Assembly (NCBI GenBank): GCA_902781515.1
Contig: CACZJU010000015.1
Location: forward strand, 1 to 50,632
From: an uncultured Bacteroidales bacterium
Lineage (GTDB): Bacteria; Bacteroidota; Bacteroidia; Bacteroidales; Bacteroidaceae
Reading direction: 5' to 3'
Length of the DNA stretch: 50,632 bases
The notes under the pieces are model-generated. The model did not search any database. It had not been told where the DNA came from and saw nothing but the letters and a program-made list of their open reading frames with translations. Made by a program: the position numbers and the translations under genes. Shown here piece by piece: positions 24,201 to 30,973 of this stretch; positions within the stretch are counted from its first letter, which is position 1; every line of letters starts with the position of its first letter.

Positions 24201-26228
24201 AATTGTCCAAACGACCTTGAAGCGTTCGTTGTCGTTCAGGGCATCCTCTGGCTTCACGTCATTGGGCACGATGACGGGGATAATGATGTAGCCGTATTTC
24301 TTCTCTTTGTCTGTACCACGTCCGAAGGTTCGCATCACGCGGCCTACCGATTGCACGACTTCCACCTCACTATTGCGTGGCGAAAGGAAAAGCACGGCAT
24401 CGAGGGCTGGTACATCAACACCCTCCGACAGACAACGTACATTACAGAGCACACGGCATTCCTGTGGGTCTTCGGCATCCTGTTTCAGCCACGCTATAAG
24501 TTCATTACGCGTGTTAGCATCCATAGAACCGTCGATATGCTTGGCTTTGACATTCACCACTTCCTTCTTCTCGTCCTCAAACATCGTCTGCTTATACTCG
24601 TCGCAGATGACGCCGAAATAGCGAGCCATTTGTGTGGAGCTGTAGTTCGGGTTGCTCTTCGTGGGGTTGATGGTCTGACAGAAGGCAACAGCCCTACGCA
24701 TCATAATGGGGTCTTGCTCTTTGGTGATGCCATTATCGCCTTTGATACGCTTGGAGAGTCCGTTTATACAACCGATAATCTTTGTGGCATCGTCGAAATG
24801 CAGTTCACGCAGTTTGTCCTTTTCTGGAGCGAAGTTATAGTTGGCCTTGATGCTTTCGCGTATCTCTTGCGGGATGTCCTCTTCGCTGACCGTCAGCACC
24901 AGCACCTTATAGTCTGCCAATAGTCCCTGACTGACGGCATCGTTGAACGTCAGGCGATGGAACTCTTCGCCATAAAGTTCGTTGGAATCCATCGAGCAGA
25001 GAATATCCACATTTTCGTCTTCCTTTGCCTTTACCTTCACATTGGCACTATACAGGCGAGGCGTGGCTGTCATGTACAGGCGTTTCTTGGCTCGGATGAA
25101 GTCGTTGTTGTGTATCTTCGTGAAGTTGCTTTCCAACTTGTCTTTCAGGACAACACCCGTGGTGCGGTGGGCTTCGTCGCAGATTATCAAATCCACCTCA
25201 CGACCATATCGGTCGATGGCCTCTTTCACTACGTCTATACTCTGATAAGTGGAGAAGATGACAATACGACAATTGTCCTTATTATATTGCTTGAGTTGGC
25301 GCAAAATGCTGTTGGTATTCGTAGTAGCCGGAACAGCAAGGTCTATCACGCTGGCATCCTCGTCGTCGGCATCAACCATTTTCCTGCTGGCTTTAGCATC
25401 CGAACAGACACAGACGGCCCTCATGTCTTCCTGTTTGTCTGCCATCCATGCATTTAGCGTCTGACCCAAAAGGGCAATACTTGGCACGAGGAACAATACT
25501 AAGGCATTCTTATCCGTCATCTGTTCCATGATTTTCAGACTGGTATAGGTCTTGCCAGTACCACATGCCATAATCAGTTTACCTCGGTCGTTGCCTTGTT
25601 CTACAAAATAGTCGTAGGCTCGCGACATTGCTGTCAGTTGATGGGGAAGCGGCTGCTTGCCCGGCAATTTGGCATCTTCGCCATACAGACCTTCACGCAG
25701 TTTACCCCAATCTACGGCAGAGATTTCAAGGTCATAAAGGGAAATTCGGTTGAATGGTTTGCTCAGCCCTTGAATAGCCGCTTCGGCATTTGCACCCCAA
25801 CGCTTGCGGGTGGTCTGTACCCATAGGAGATTGGAGAAATCGCGCGTCTGAAGGGTCTCAGGGTCAAGGAATGTACGACTGGCATTTGCCAAGAAACTAT
25901 CCACCGAGCCTTTGGATATTTGGGTATCCTCATCATAGCATTTGCATTGGATGGCCCAATAGTCGCCAGCTTCTGTACGAGCGACGAGGTCGATACCCAA
26001 ATCCTTACCACTGAAGTCCTTGCGAGCAGGAAACTCTTCCCACAGCCACACCTGTTGAAGGTTGCTATAGCGAGGGTCGGTCAAGAACCAGAGCTTCATC
26101 AGACGTTCAAAGTCTGTACCTTTCTCTTTCTCAGTAAGTGACTTCTGGCGTATTTCAGCCAATATCTCATGAATGCCATATACCGATGGCATAGGGGCAC
26201 GATGGCCCTTGGATAGATTCTTTTGCAT
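21285..26228 (-). CDS. Single-polypeptide type ISP restriction-modification enzyme
   Basis: 1647 residues from the ATG at 26228. The order is that of type ISP enzymes such as LlaBIII. An Mrr-like nuclease carries GIDLVART and YWAIQCKCY (~78-98, PD-(D/E)xK type). The SF2 translocase has Walker A ACGTGKT (~221), DEAH (~351) and SVGRVMRTFGRG. A gamma-type N6-adenine methyltransferase has ILDPFVGTGTF (~943, SAM motif I) and GNPPYSVGQG (~1055, motif IV). The C-terminal ~450 residues hold the target-recognition domain. One chain methylates its asymmetric site and cleaves after ATP-driven translocation. All active-site motifs look intact. It has an unusual structured 5' leader (26230-26450) and a strong terminator. 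A TTG at 26264 and an ATG at 26192 are alternative starts. Confidence 0.93.
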   Translation of the reverse strand: MQKNLSKGHRAPMPSVYGIHEILAEIRQKSLTEKEKGTDFERLMKLWFLTDPRYSNLQQVWLWEEFPARKDFSGKDLGIDLVARTEAGDYWAIQCKCYDEDTQISKGSVDSFLANASRTFLDPETLQTRDFSNLLWVQTTRKRWGANAEAAIQGLSKPFNRISLYDLEISAVDWGKLREGLYGEDAKLPGKQPLPHQLTAMSRAYDYFVEQGNDRGKLIMACGTGKTYTSLKIMEQMTDKNALVLFLVPSIALLGQTLNAWMADKQEDMRAVCVCSDAKASRKMVDADDEDASVIDLAVPATTNTNSILRQLKQYNKDNCRIVIFSTYQSIDVVKEAIDRYGREVDLIICDEAHRTTGVVLKDKLESNFTKIHNNDFIRAKKRLYMTATPRLYSANVKVKAKEDENVDILCSMDSNELYGEEFHRLTFNDAVSQGLLADYKVLVLTVSEEDIPQEIRESIKANYNFAPEKDKLRELHFDDATKIIGCINGLSKRIKGDNGITKEQDPIMMRRAVAFCQTINPTKSNPNYSSTQMARYFGVICDEYKQTMFEDEKKEVVNVKAKHIDGSMDANTRNELIAWLKQDAEDPQECRVLCNVRCLSEGVDVPALDAVLFLSPRNSEVEVVQSVGRVMRTFGRGTDKEKKYGYIIIPVIVPNDVKPEDALNDNERFKVVWTILNALRSHDENFNAHVNQINLNKKRPAKITIARPPRNTYSLGTLSDDGEATTMTNDEVARQLELRFGTLQDGIYARLVEKVGDKLYWENWAKSVGQIAQKFIDRITLLIKENDNAKSYFKDFISGLHKNINDSIDEGQAIEMLAQHMITRPVFDALFAEYQFVKNNAVSRAMQDMLEVLESEGMEMDTAVLDKFYTSVKNNISNIDNLEAKQTIIKNLYEKFFKGAFPLTVEKLGIVYTPVECVDFIIHSVEDILQQEFNTSLTEENVHILDPFVGTGTFITRLLQSGLIKKEDMLRKYKNEIHCNEIVLLAYYIADVNIEAVYHDIMHPEKYEMYDGICLTDTFQLNEHGDNDIFSQLFPENSERLKKQKNAPVRVIIGNPPYSVGQGSANDNAANLKYPTLDGKIEGTYAKYSSANLNKSLYDSYVKAFRWASDRIAQIKDGGIVAFISNGAWIDGNAQDGMRKCLQDEFTSIYVFNLRGNARTSGEQRRKESGNVFGEGTRTPITITLLVKNPAKQGKATIYYHDIGDYLTKRQKLDIVEKFRSISNIEWQELIPNEKNDWINQRDGLFDEMIPIFPDKKFNTKSHSFFSTNAIGVATKIDSWSYGFSEPSVDTNIKQMIDFYNEQIGIKDFSREPTKISWTITLLQNRERGIKIAYEKDSIIESFYRPFIKQKLYYRKSVVERPGIWRDIIPNGKTNYCIGMTGVGSSKPYSCLIIDNIGDIQLNMNGQYFPLYWYEENKNKQKSLFDEESNDDYIRRDGITDWILKEVRTRYGTRNITKEMIFYYVYGLLHSKDYRERFAADLKKSLPRIPIVDSLDDFMDFYKAGKQLADLHLNYEQVAPHPEVVVHIASAQRAEKDDYEYFRVQPKMRFKSKEDKSTIIYNGNITITNIPQKAYDYVVNGKSAIEWIVERYCVSQDKKSLIKNDANDWAREHGKPRYILDLLLSVINVSTQTVDIVNNLPKLKFD

Positions 26229-26450
26229 GTTGGTCGGACGCTTTAAAAATCTAAATCTTTGCAATAAGTAAGTTGACGTCGGGGCACAAAGAAAGCGTAC
26301 CTTGCTTCCAATATCACCTCTACATCCAGGATTAGCGTCCGACCAAAGATTTTAACCCTTATCACGAAATGACAGGAAGTGGTACGCCTATCGACGGCGT
26401 ACTCACATTCCTCGGTTCGTGATAATGTTGGTCGGACATTTTTGGATGTA
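26227..26450 (-). promoter_or_regulatory. Structured 5' leader of the type ISP gene: large imperfect palindrome plus a start-site copy
   Basis: Positions 26321-26450 form a ~130-nt imperfect palindrome with paired blocks TACATCCA/TGGATGTA, GTCCGACCAA/TTGGTCGGAC, TTATCACGAA/TTCGTGATAA and GTACGCC/GGCGTAC. The minus-strand element GTCCGACCAACAT occurs at 26437-26425 and again at 26239-26227, where its last bases are the start codon. The middle element TTGGTCGGACGCT (26346-26334) can pair with the first copy, or more fully (13 bp) with the one at the start codon. Two exclusive folds are thus possible, one hiding the translation start. No ligand or protein is known; it could also be a MITE-like insertion. 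Confidence 0.6.
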
Positions 26451-26460
26451 GAACCTTCAG

Positions 26461-26480
26461 AATTGAATACGTATATTCAA
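26461..26480. repeat. Small palindrome in the leader region
   Basis: ATTGAATA-CGTA-TATTCAAT, 8-bp arms. It lies between the large palindrome and the -7 element of the type ISP gene, so it could be an operator. Confidence 0.5.
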
Positions 26481-26525
26481 TATACCCACGATGTCTAGCA
26501 CAAGCCTTTCGGCTGAATGCTGCGA

Positions 26526-26533
26526 CAAAGATA
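26526..26533 (-). promoter_or_regulatory. Probable -7 element for the type ISP gene
   Basis: TATCTTTG on the minus strand (26533-26526). The nearest TTG upstream is at 26559-26557, 23 nt away, slightly long. If used, it would give a leader of about 290 nt containing the whole palindrome. Confidence 0.45.
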
Positions 26534-26719
26534 CAAAGTTTTTTTTGATAATGTAGCAATCCGCCCCTAAAATACCACACCCGCTCAAACACAAACACAG
26601 GCCCCAACTCAGCGGGTCTGTCTTTTTGTATGCTCTTAAATCATACGAAGCGTGAGGGTGTTTAACCATAATGTTAGGTATTAAAAATCACAAATCAGTG
26701 AACTTTATAGGTGCATTTC

Positions 26720-26750
26720 TTTGCAATAATCATATTTGTTTGTAAATTTG
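26720..26750 (+). promoter_or_regulatory. Promoter of the HigA-like gene
   Basis: TTTG (26720-26723), 19 nt and TAAATTTG (26743-26750) match the consensus exactly, 14 nt before the ATG at 26764. The 230 bp from 26534 to 26763 otherwise hold no gene. Confidence 0.75.
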
Positions 26751-26763
26751 CAGGGCATAGGAT

Positions 26764-27141
26764 ATGGTTATCAAAAGCGAAAAGGAATACAAGGACTACG
26801 AGGCTCGTGCAGAGGCATTGATGCAGCGCGGCACCCAGTTAGGCGACATGGATTTGCTTTCAGACGAAGATAAAAGCGAGTTCATGATGCTGAGTGAGGC
26901 TTTGGAAGAGTACGGCAGCGCCTATCATCCGCTCCCTGGACAGATGAGCACTTTGCTCACCGATGCCATTCTGACGCAGGTAAAACAGAAAGGGCTGAAG
27001 CAGAAGGATGCGGCCCGTATGATAGGTATCAGTTCGACAATGTTCAGCGACCTGATTCACGGGCGGCGTTCACTAAGCTTCGAAGTGGCACGCAGCATTC
27101 ACAAGATGCTTGGCATACCCGCAGATGTCGTATTAGCGTAA
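26764..27141 (+). CDS. HigA-like XRE-family antitoxin or regulator (no toxin partner seen)
   Basis: 125 residues. The N-terminal ~70 are acidic and helical, with YKDYEARAEALMQRG as in HigA-type proteins that bind a HigB/RelE toxin. A helix-turn-helix of the Cro/C1 type follows (LKQKDAARMIGISSTMFSDLIHGRRSLSFEVARSIHKMLG, residues ~79-118). HigA usually lies just downstream of its toxin gene, but the 230 bp before this gene have no open frame of useful size, and the next gene is of a different family. It may be an orphan or a regulator of nearby genes, for instance the divergent type ISP enzyme. Confidence 0.85.
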   Translation: MVIKSEKEYKDYEARAEALMQRGTQLGDMDLLSDEDKSEFMMLSEALEEYGSAYHPLPGQMSTLLTDAILTQVKQKGLKQKDAARMIGISSTMFSDLIHGRRSLSFEVARSIHKMLGIPADVVLA

Positions 27142-27292
27142 GACACCTCCCACTCAAACCATCCCCAACAAAGCAAAGGACAGGCCAGTCCAAGTACTGC
27201 TGCCAGCTATTGCTCGGGTCGCAGTTGCAACGGATGGCTGCATTGGGTAAATGATTCTGGACAGACGCTGGACGAACTGTACAGGGGAGAAT

Positions 27293-27331
27293 GATATTGC
27301 AAAATTGACTTTCGTCGATATTGCAAAATTG
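27293..27331. repeat. Direct repeat GATATTGCAAAATTG x2
   Basis: Two perfect 15-bp copies (27293-27307 and 27317-27331), start to start 24 bp, in the 272-bp gap before the next gene. A TATCTTTG at 27380-27387 looks like the -7 element of that gene; its -33 element is unclear. The repeats lie about 50 bp upstream of the -7 element, where an activator or repressor could bind. Confidence 0.6.
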
Positions 27332-27413
27332 CATTGCATTTCATTTTTGTATAAACTATGTCATTTCGAATATAAGTTGTATCTTTGCTGAGTGAAACTA
27401 AAACAATGATACC

Positions 27414-28286
27414 ATGAAAGAAGACGAGAAGGAAAAGGAGATTAAGTTCGAGGATTTGGCGGTGATACTCGATGTGGAGAAGGAGTTGATAGACGAGGTG
27501 AGGAGGGGCGAGGTGACTCGCATTACGCTAGATATCAACGATGACAATTACCTACAGATACTGGAGCACATCGACGGGAATGTGGTGCTGACAACCGAAG
27601 AAATGCCGGACAAGTACTATGGCTGCTTCTACTATAATGGTGGTGAGTTTCCGTATCAAATAAAGGAAACGCTGGACTACGTGGTGCTGAGCAGCGAGGA
27701 TAACGACTGTCTGACGAAAATCATTGGCATTGACGTGACGCCAGGCACTCCGTTCCGTTTCGAAGGTCCCGACAAGCCAATGGTGGAAGACCCGGAGGGC
27801 GACTGCTGCGTGTGGGAGATTGAGTTCGAAGTGGTGCCTATGGTAGAGGGCGCGCGGACATACCTGATGCGCTGGAACCCCACCATCAGTTCGTTTACTG
27901 AAAAGGATTATGAGGAATGCCTGAAAGAGAGTGTACATGGGATGTTCCGCTTGAACTGGAGCATCAGCGACTGGCAGGAGGCTCGCCGTGGCGATTATTT
28001 CTATATGATGCGCACAGACGGCGATGATGCGGGTATCATTTTCAGCGGGCAGCTCATCACAGACCCATATCCTGACGAAGATTGGGCTGGTTCGATGAAG
28101 CGCAGAATGTACGTGGACTTGATATGCTGTCCCTCAGATGCAACTGGTGCATCCTGCATTTCCTTAGAGCAACTGCAAACCGTTGCCCCCGAAATTGATT
28201 GGGCAAAGGGCCACTCCGGCGAACTGCTCCCCAGCGATGTCATCGAAAAGCTGGACGACATTCTCAGCACCCCCCTCGCAATCTGA
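27414..28286 (+). CDS. Unknown protein with a possible PUA/EVE-like C-terminal domain
   Basis: 290 residues, very acidic. The N-terminal ~130 are of unknown fold (ITLDINDDNYLQILEHIDGN). The C-terminal half has FLMRWNP-type sequence (YLMRWNPTISSFTEKDYEEC), MFRLNWSISDWQEARRGDYF, YMMRTDGDDAGIIFSGQLI and a WAKGHSGELL end. The pattern of aromatic cage and a beta-barrel strand with GDYFYMMR recalls PUA-like domains (EVE, YTH, ASCH) that read modified bases and are common in defence islands. That is an inference from pattern; I cannot name the family. It sits alone with its own promoter, between the HigA-like gene and a HEPN-MNT pair. Confidence 0.55.
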   Translation: MKEDEKEKEIKFEDLAVILDVEKELIDEVRRGEVTRITLDINDDNYLQILEHIDGNVVLTTEEMPDKYYGCFYYNGGEFPYQIKETLDYVVLSSEDNDCLTKIIGIDVTPGTPFRFEGPDKPMVEDPEGDCCVWEIEFEVVPMVEGARTYLMRWNPTISSFTEKDYEECLKESVHGMFRLNWSISDWQEARRGDYFYMMRTDGDDAGIIFSGQLITDPYPDEDWAGSMKRRMYVDLICCPSDATGASCISLEQLQTVAPEIDWAKGHSGELLPSDVIEKLDDILSTPLAI

Positions 28287-28407
28287 AACTTATTCGGAGA
28301 AATATACCTTTGAAAGACATACGAGGCATTTTTTTTTAGAAAGGGCGTGGTATTTAAAAATAAATCTGTAATTTTACAGCCAGAATATAAAAGTTTAATA
28401 TAAAAAT

Positions 28408-28797
28408 ATGGCCAAAGAGGACATTATAAAGGCGTGGCAAGAGCAGGTGCAAGAAGACATCAGTTCAGCAGAATGTCTCTACCAAGGCGGTCATTGGCTC
28501 TATGTAGCCTTTCTCTGTCATCAGGCCATTGAAAAGGCCCTTAAAGCCTATTATGTGGCAAATCACGATGACGACCCACCATACACTCACAGTCATTTGC
28601 GATTGATAGATGTATGCGGACTAAAAGACGAGATTTCGCCTGAACACATGAGGTTCTTATCGCTCATGGGACCTATGTACATCGAAGCCCGATATCCTGA
28701 ACAGAAGGCAAAGACGGCTCGAACACTTAACAAGGACGCTTGCAAGCACATCATAGAAACAACTAAACAACTGACGCAATGGATAGGAGAACTCTAA
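28408..28797 (+). CDS. HEPN-domain protein of a HEPN-MNT pair
   Basis: 129 residues, all helical, of the HEPN family (ISSAECLYQGGHWLYVAFLCHQAIEKALKAYYVANH, and IEARYPEQK near the end). I see no Rx4-6H RNase signature, so this member may be a non-catalytic partner or use a diverged site. It ends 19 nt inside the following nucleotidyltransferase gene, so the two are coupled. The order here is HEPN first, the reverse of the other two pairs in the window. The pair is probably a toxin-antitoxin or nucleotide-modifying module. Confidence 0.88.
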   Translation: MAKEDIIKAWQEQVQEDISSAECLYQGGHWLYVAFLCHQAIEKALKAYYVANHDDDPPYTHSHLRLIDVCGLKDEISPEHMRFLSLMGPMYIEARYPEQKAKTARTLNKDACKHIIETTKQLTQWIGEL

Positions 28798-29096
28798 CAC
28801 GGGATGAAGCCATAGAAACCGTTCGTCGATATAAACGAGTGATACGTCACCGTTACAAGACTGAGCCAAAGGTGTATATTTATGGTTCCTACGCAAAAGG
28901 GTATGCTAATCCTGATAGCGACATTGATGTTGCAGTTATCGTACCGGAACCGGAAATAAACAATCACTGGGAACAGTCTGCTGATCTGTGGGGCGACATC
29001 CGCAAGGTTAACACACTAATTGAGCCGGTGCTCATGGAGGAAAACGAAGACTCTATGCTATACCGCGAAGTAATGCGTACCGGTATGGCTGTTTGA
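28779..29096 (+). CDS. Minimal nucleotidyltransferase (MNT) of a HEPN-MNT pair
   Basis: 105 residues with GSx10DxD: G36-S37 in YIYGSYAKG and D48/D50 in SDIDVAV. The third acidic residue is probably the Glu in LIEPVLMEEN. It would transfer a nucleotide to its HEPN partner or to another target. The start overlaps the HEPN gene by 19 nt. A strong hairpin follows. Confidence 0.9.
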   Translation: MDRRTLTRDEAIETVRRYKRVIRHRYKTEPKVYIYGSYAKGYANPDSDIDVAVIVPEPEINNHWEQSADLWGDIRKVNTLIEPVLMEENEDSMLYREVMRTGMAV

Positions 29097-29113
29097 TTAC
29101 ACGAATCACATAA

Positions 29114-29174
29114 TCCCACAACACAGCAAGGACAGGCCCACGATGCAGCGAGGTCTGTCCTTTTGTGTGGGGGG
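29114..29174. terminator. Two-way terminator between the MNT gene and the lipid kinase gene
   Basis: Stem AAGGACAGGCC (29128-29138)/GGTCTGTCCTT (29152-29162), 11 bp with one G-U, then TTTT. Outer bases CCCACA/TGTGGG can extend it. It separates two convergent genes. Confidence 0.8.
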
Positions 29175-29191
29175 ATTAGGAATGCGTGGGG

Positions 29192-30103
29192 TTAGGGGAT
29201 GATGAAGTTGATGTATTCCTGACGGACGGAGACTTCGAAGGGGGCAGCGGTGTTGGGGAGCACTTGGCCGTCGATGCTGACGCAGGCCTTACCAGTGTCT
29301 TGGAACTCGATGCGCTGACGGGAGCGATAGGGACGGACGTTGCGATGTGTCAAGAATTTTCCTGTGAACAGCATGTACATACCAGCCACTAACTGCGATA
29401 TGGCAGGGTGGGAGATAGTGGTGACGTCGAGCATACCGTTGTAGGGGACGGCATTGGGGGTGAGTCCGTAGGCATGGGCATTGCCAAGACAGATATTCAT
29501 GAAGCTGCCTTCTATCTGTTCGTGATTGACCTTGAAGCTGGCGTAGTGCTCCATACGATGGAAGAGCATGAGGAAAATGCTCGACAGGTAGCTCAGCGAT
29601 GAGAGGCCCCAGAAGCGGTAGGTCTTGTGACGAATATCGGTGATGCTGGCAGCAACTCCCACATTGAGGCAGTTGAGGAAATAGCGCACTTTGTCTTCTG
29701 CTTTTAATACTCCAACATCAACCTTGCGCACGCGACCTTGTATGAGGGCTTCTACAGCCTTCAGAGGTTCGTCCTCGCTGATGTCCCAGAAGCGGGCATA
29801 GTCGTTGCCGTGTCCGTTGGGGATGATGCCGAATGTAATGGTTTTTCGCAGTTCTGGGTCAACGCTGAGTGCACCATTGATGGCACGGTTCAGTGATCCG
29901 TCGCCTCCTACGATGATGATGCGTTTGTAACCATTCTGGGCAAGCATGGCAGCCAGTCGTTCTTCGGAACCTCCTCCTTCGCTCTGTACGAAGTCGTATT
30001 CTACTCCCAGTTCGTTAAGACGACGGCGAATTTCCTCCCAGCGGCGATGTGTGCGCAGTACTCCGCTTTTCGGACTGTAGATTATTCCCCAACGATCCAT
30101 CAT
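29192..30103 (-). CDS. Diacylglycerol/lipid kinase family protein
   Basis: 303 residues of the DAGK catalytic family (YegS/DgkB type). Motifs: an N-terminal IYSPKSG, IIIVGGDGSLNRAINGAL (~79-96, nucleotide-binding GGDGS) and FGIIPNGHGNDYARFW (~108-123). The C-terminal beta-sandwich contains GLTPNAVPYNGMLDVTTI. It phosphorylates diacylglycerol or a related lipid, probably at the inner membrane surface; the exact lipid is not readable. Two ATGs in a row open it; the first is used here. It lies 25 nt after miaA, which is probably in the same transcript. Confidence 0.9.
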   Translation of the reverse strand: MMDRWGIIYSPKSGVLRTHRRWEEIRRRLNELGVEYDFVQSEGGGSEERLAAMLAQNGYKRIIIVGGDGSLNRAINGALSVDPELRKTITFGIIPNGHGNDYARFWDISEDEPLKAVEALIQGRVRKVDVGVLKAEDKVRYFLNCLNVGVAASITDIRHKTYRFWGLSSLSYLSSIFLMLFHRMEHYASFKVNHEQIEGSFMNICLGNAHAYGLTPNAVPYNGMLDVTTISHPAISQLVAGMYMLFTGKFLTHRNVRPYRSRQRIEFQDTGKACVSIDGQVLPNTAAPFEVSVRQEYINFIIP

Positions 30104-30110
30104 ACCTAAT

Positions 30111-30146
30111 ATAATTAAGAATTAAGAATTAAGAGTTAAGAATTGA
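30111..30146. repeat. AATTAAGA/AGTTAAGA simple repeat at the miaA end
   Basis: Four tandem units of TTAAGAA/TTAAGAG. They span the gap before the kinase gene and the last five or so codons of miaA, so the very end of miaA is repeat-encoded. Confidence 0.65.
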
Positions 30147-30869
30147 TTGTATTTCTTGTATTTTATCTTCCATGGGCAGGGTGGCATCAATCCAATGGAT
30201 GGGGATGCCCCTGCGTTCTTCCATACCTCGGAACCACGTCATCTGACGCTTTGCAAACTGATGTATGGCAATCTCCAACTGTGTGAACATCTCGTCGTAG
30301 GTGAGCTGCCCTGTGAGGTAAAGAGTCACGTATTTGTATTCCAATCCGTAGCGGATGAGACGCTCAGGAGTCAGTCGCTTCAGAAGTTCCTGCACTTCCT
30401 CAATCATTCCGTTTTCGAGGCGGTCACGCAGACGTTTTGTGATTTTGGCACGACGAAGGTCGCGGTCGATGCGCAGCCCTATGTTCAGGCTCTTGCGGTC
30501 GGGAAAGCGTACAGGTCCCAGTTCGAAACTCTTAAGGACGGATTCTATGTAAAGCCCTGTGCCTCCGCACATTACCGGTATCTTGCCTCTGGCGGTGATG
30601 TCCATGAAAGCATTCTGGAATGCGCATTGGAATTCATAGACATTGAATCGATAACCGGCATCTACTATATCTATTACATGGTATGGAATCTGCTTTCCAT
30701 CAACAATGTAATCGTCGAGGTCCTTGCCCGACCCGATGGTCATGCCACGATATACCATACGACTGTCGGCGGAGATGACTTCACCCCCGATGCGACTGCA
30801 CAACTGTGCTGCCAGTGGTGTCTTGCCACAGGCCGTAGGTCCTAGTATGGTTATCAGTTCATAATTCAA
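30129..30869 (-). CDS. miaA: tRNA dimethylallyltransferase with an internal deletion
   Basis: 246 residues; MiaA is normally about 300. It would add a dimethylallyl group to A37 of tRNAs reading UNN codons. P-loop GPTACGKT (~10-17; usual GPTASGKT), ISADSRMVYRGM (the usual DSRQVY has Gln; here Met), IPYHVIDI, VMCGGTGLYIESVL and the C-terminal FAKRQMTWFRGM (tRNA-binding RQxTWFR) are present. Between FELGPV (~120) and RFPDRKSLNIGL the segment that normally carries the insertion domain and the RRAIRAIEI-type helix, about 50 residues, is missing without a frameshift. Activity is therefore doubtful. Bacteroidota often have two miaA copies, and this could be the diverged one. A heptamer tandem repeat lies just before the start. 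Confidence 0.85.
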   Translation of the reverse strand: MNYELITILGPTACGKTPLAAQLCSRIGGEVISADSRMVYRGMTIGSGKDLDDYIVDGKQIPYHVIDIVDAGYRFNVYEFQCAFQNAFMDITARGKIPVMCGGTGLYIESVLKSFELGPVRFPDRKSLNIGLRIDRDLRRAKITKRLRDRLENGMIEEVQELLKRLTPERLIRYGLEYKYVTLYLTGQLTYDEMFTQLEIAIHQFAKRQMTWFRGMEERRGIPIHWIDATLPMEDKIQEIQSILNS

Positions 30870-30877
30870 TGCTGAAT

Positions 30878-30947
30878 GGTTATTGGTTATTGGTTATGGG
30901 TTATTGGTTATGGGTTATTGGTTATGGGTTATTGGTTATGGGTTATT
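30878..30947. repeat. Heptamer tandem repeat GGTTATK x10 upstream of miaA
   Basis: Ten exact 7-bp units of GGTTATT or GGTTATG, starting 9 bp before the miaA ATG (minus strand) and ending near a short AATTATCAATTTTCAATT run. It occupies the spot where the miaA ribosome site and leader would be, so unit number would change spacing there. Confidence 0.9.
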
Positions 30948-30973
30948 GAATTATCAATTTTCAATTAAAAAGG

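Noticed and set aside
26230-26450. Recombination site for phase inversion of the restriction gene
   Set aside because: No invertase gene and no alternative target-recognition segment is present; pairing within the leader explains the repeats better.
26534-26763. HigB/RelE toxin gene before the HigA-like gene
   Set aside because: No open frame of 80-110 codons with a RelE-like pattern was seen in either direction.
14923-29096. Complete integrative element or prophage
   Set aside because: No integrase, relaxase, capsid, terminase or attachment-site duplication was seen; called an accessory island only.
30878-30947. CRISPR array
   Set aside because: Units are 7 bp and contiguous, with no spacers and no cas genes in the window.
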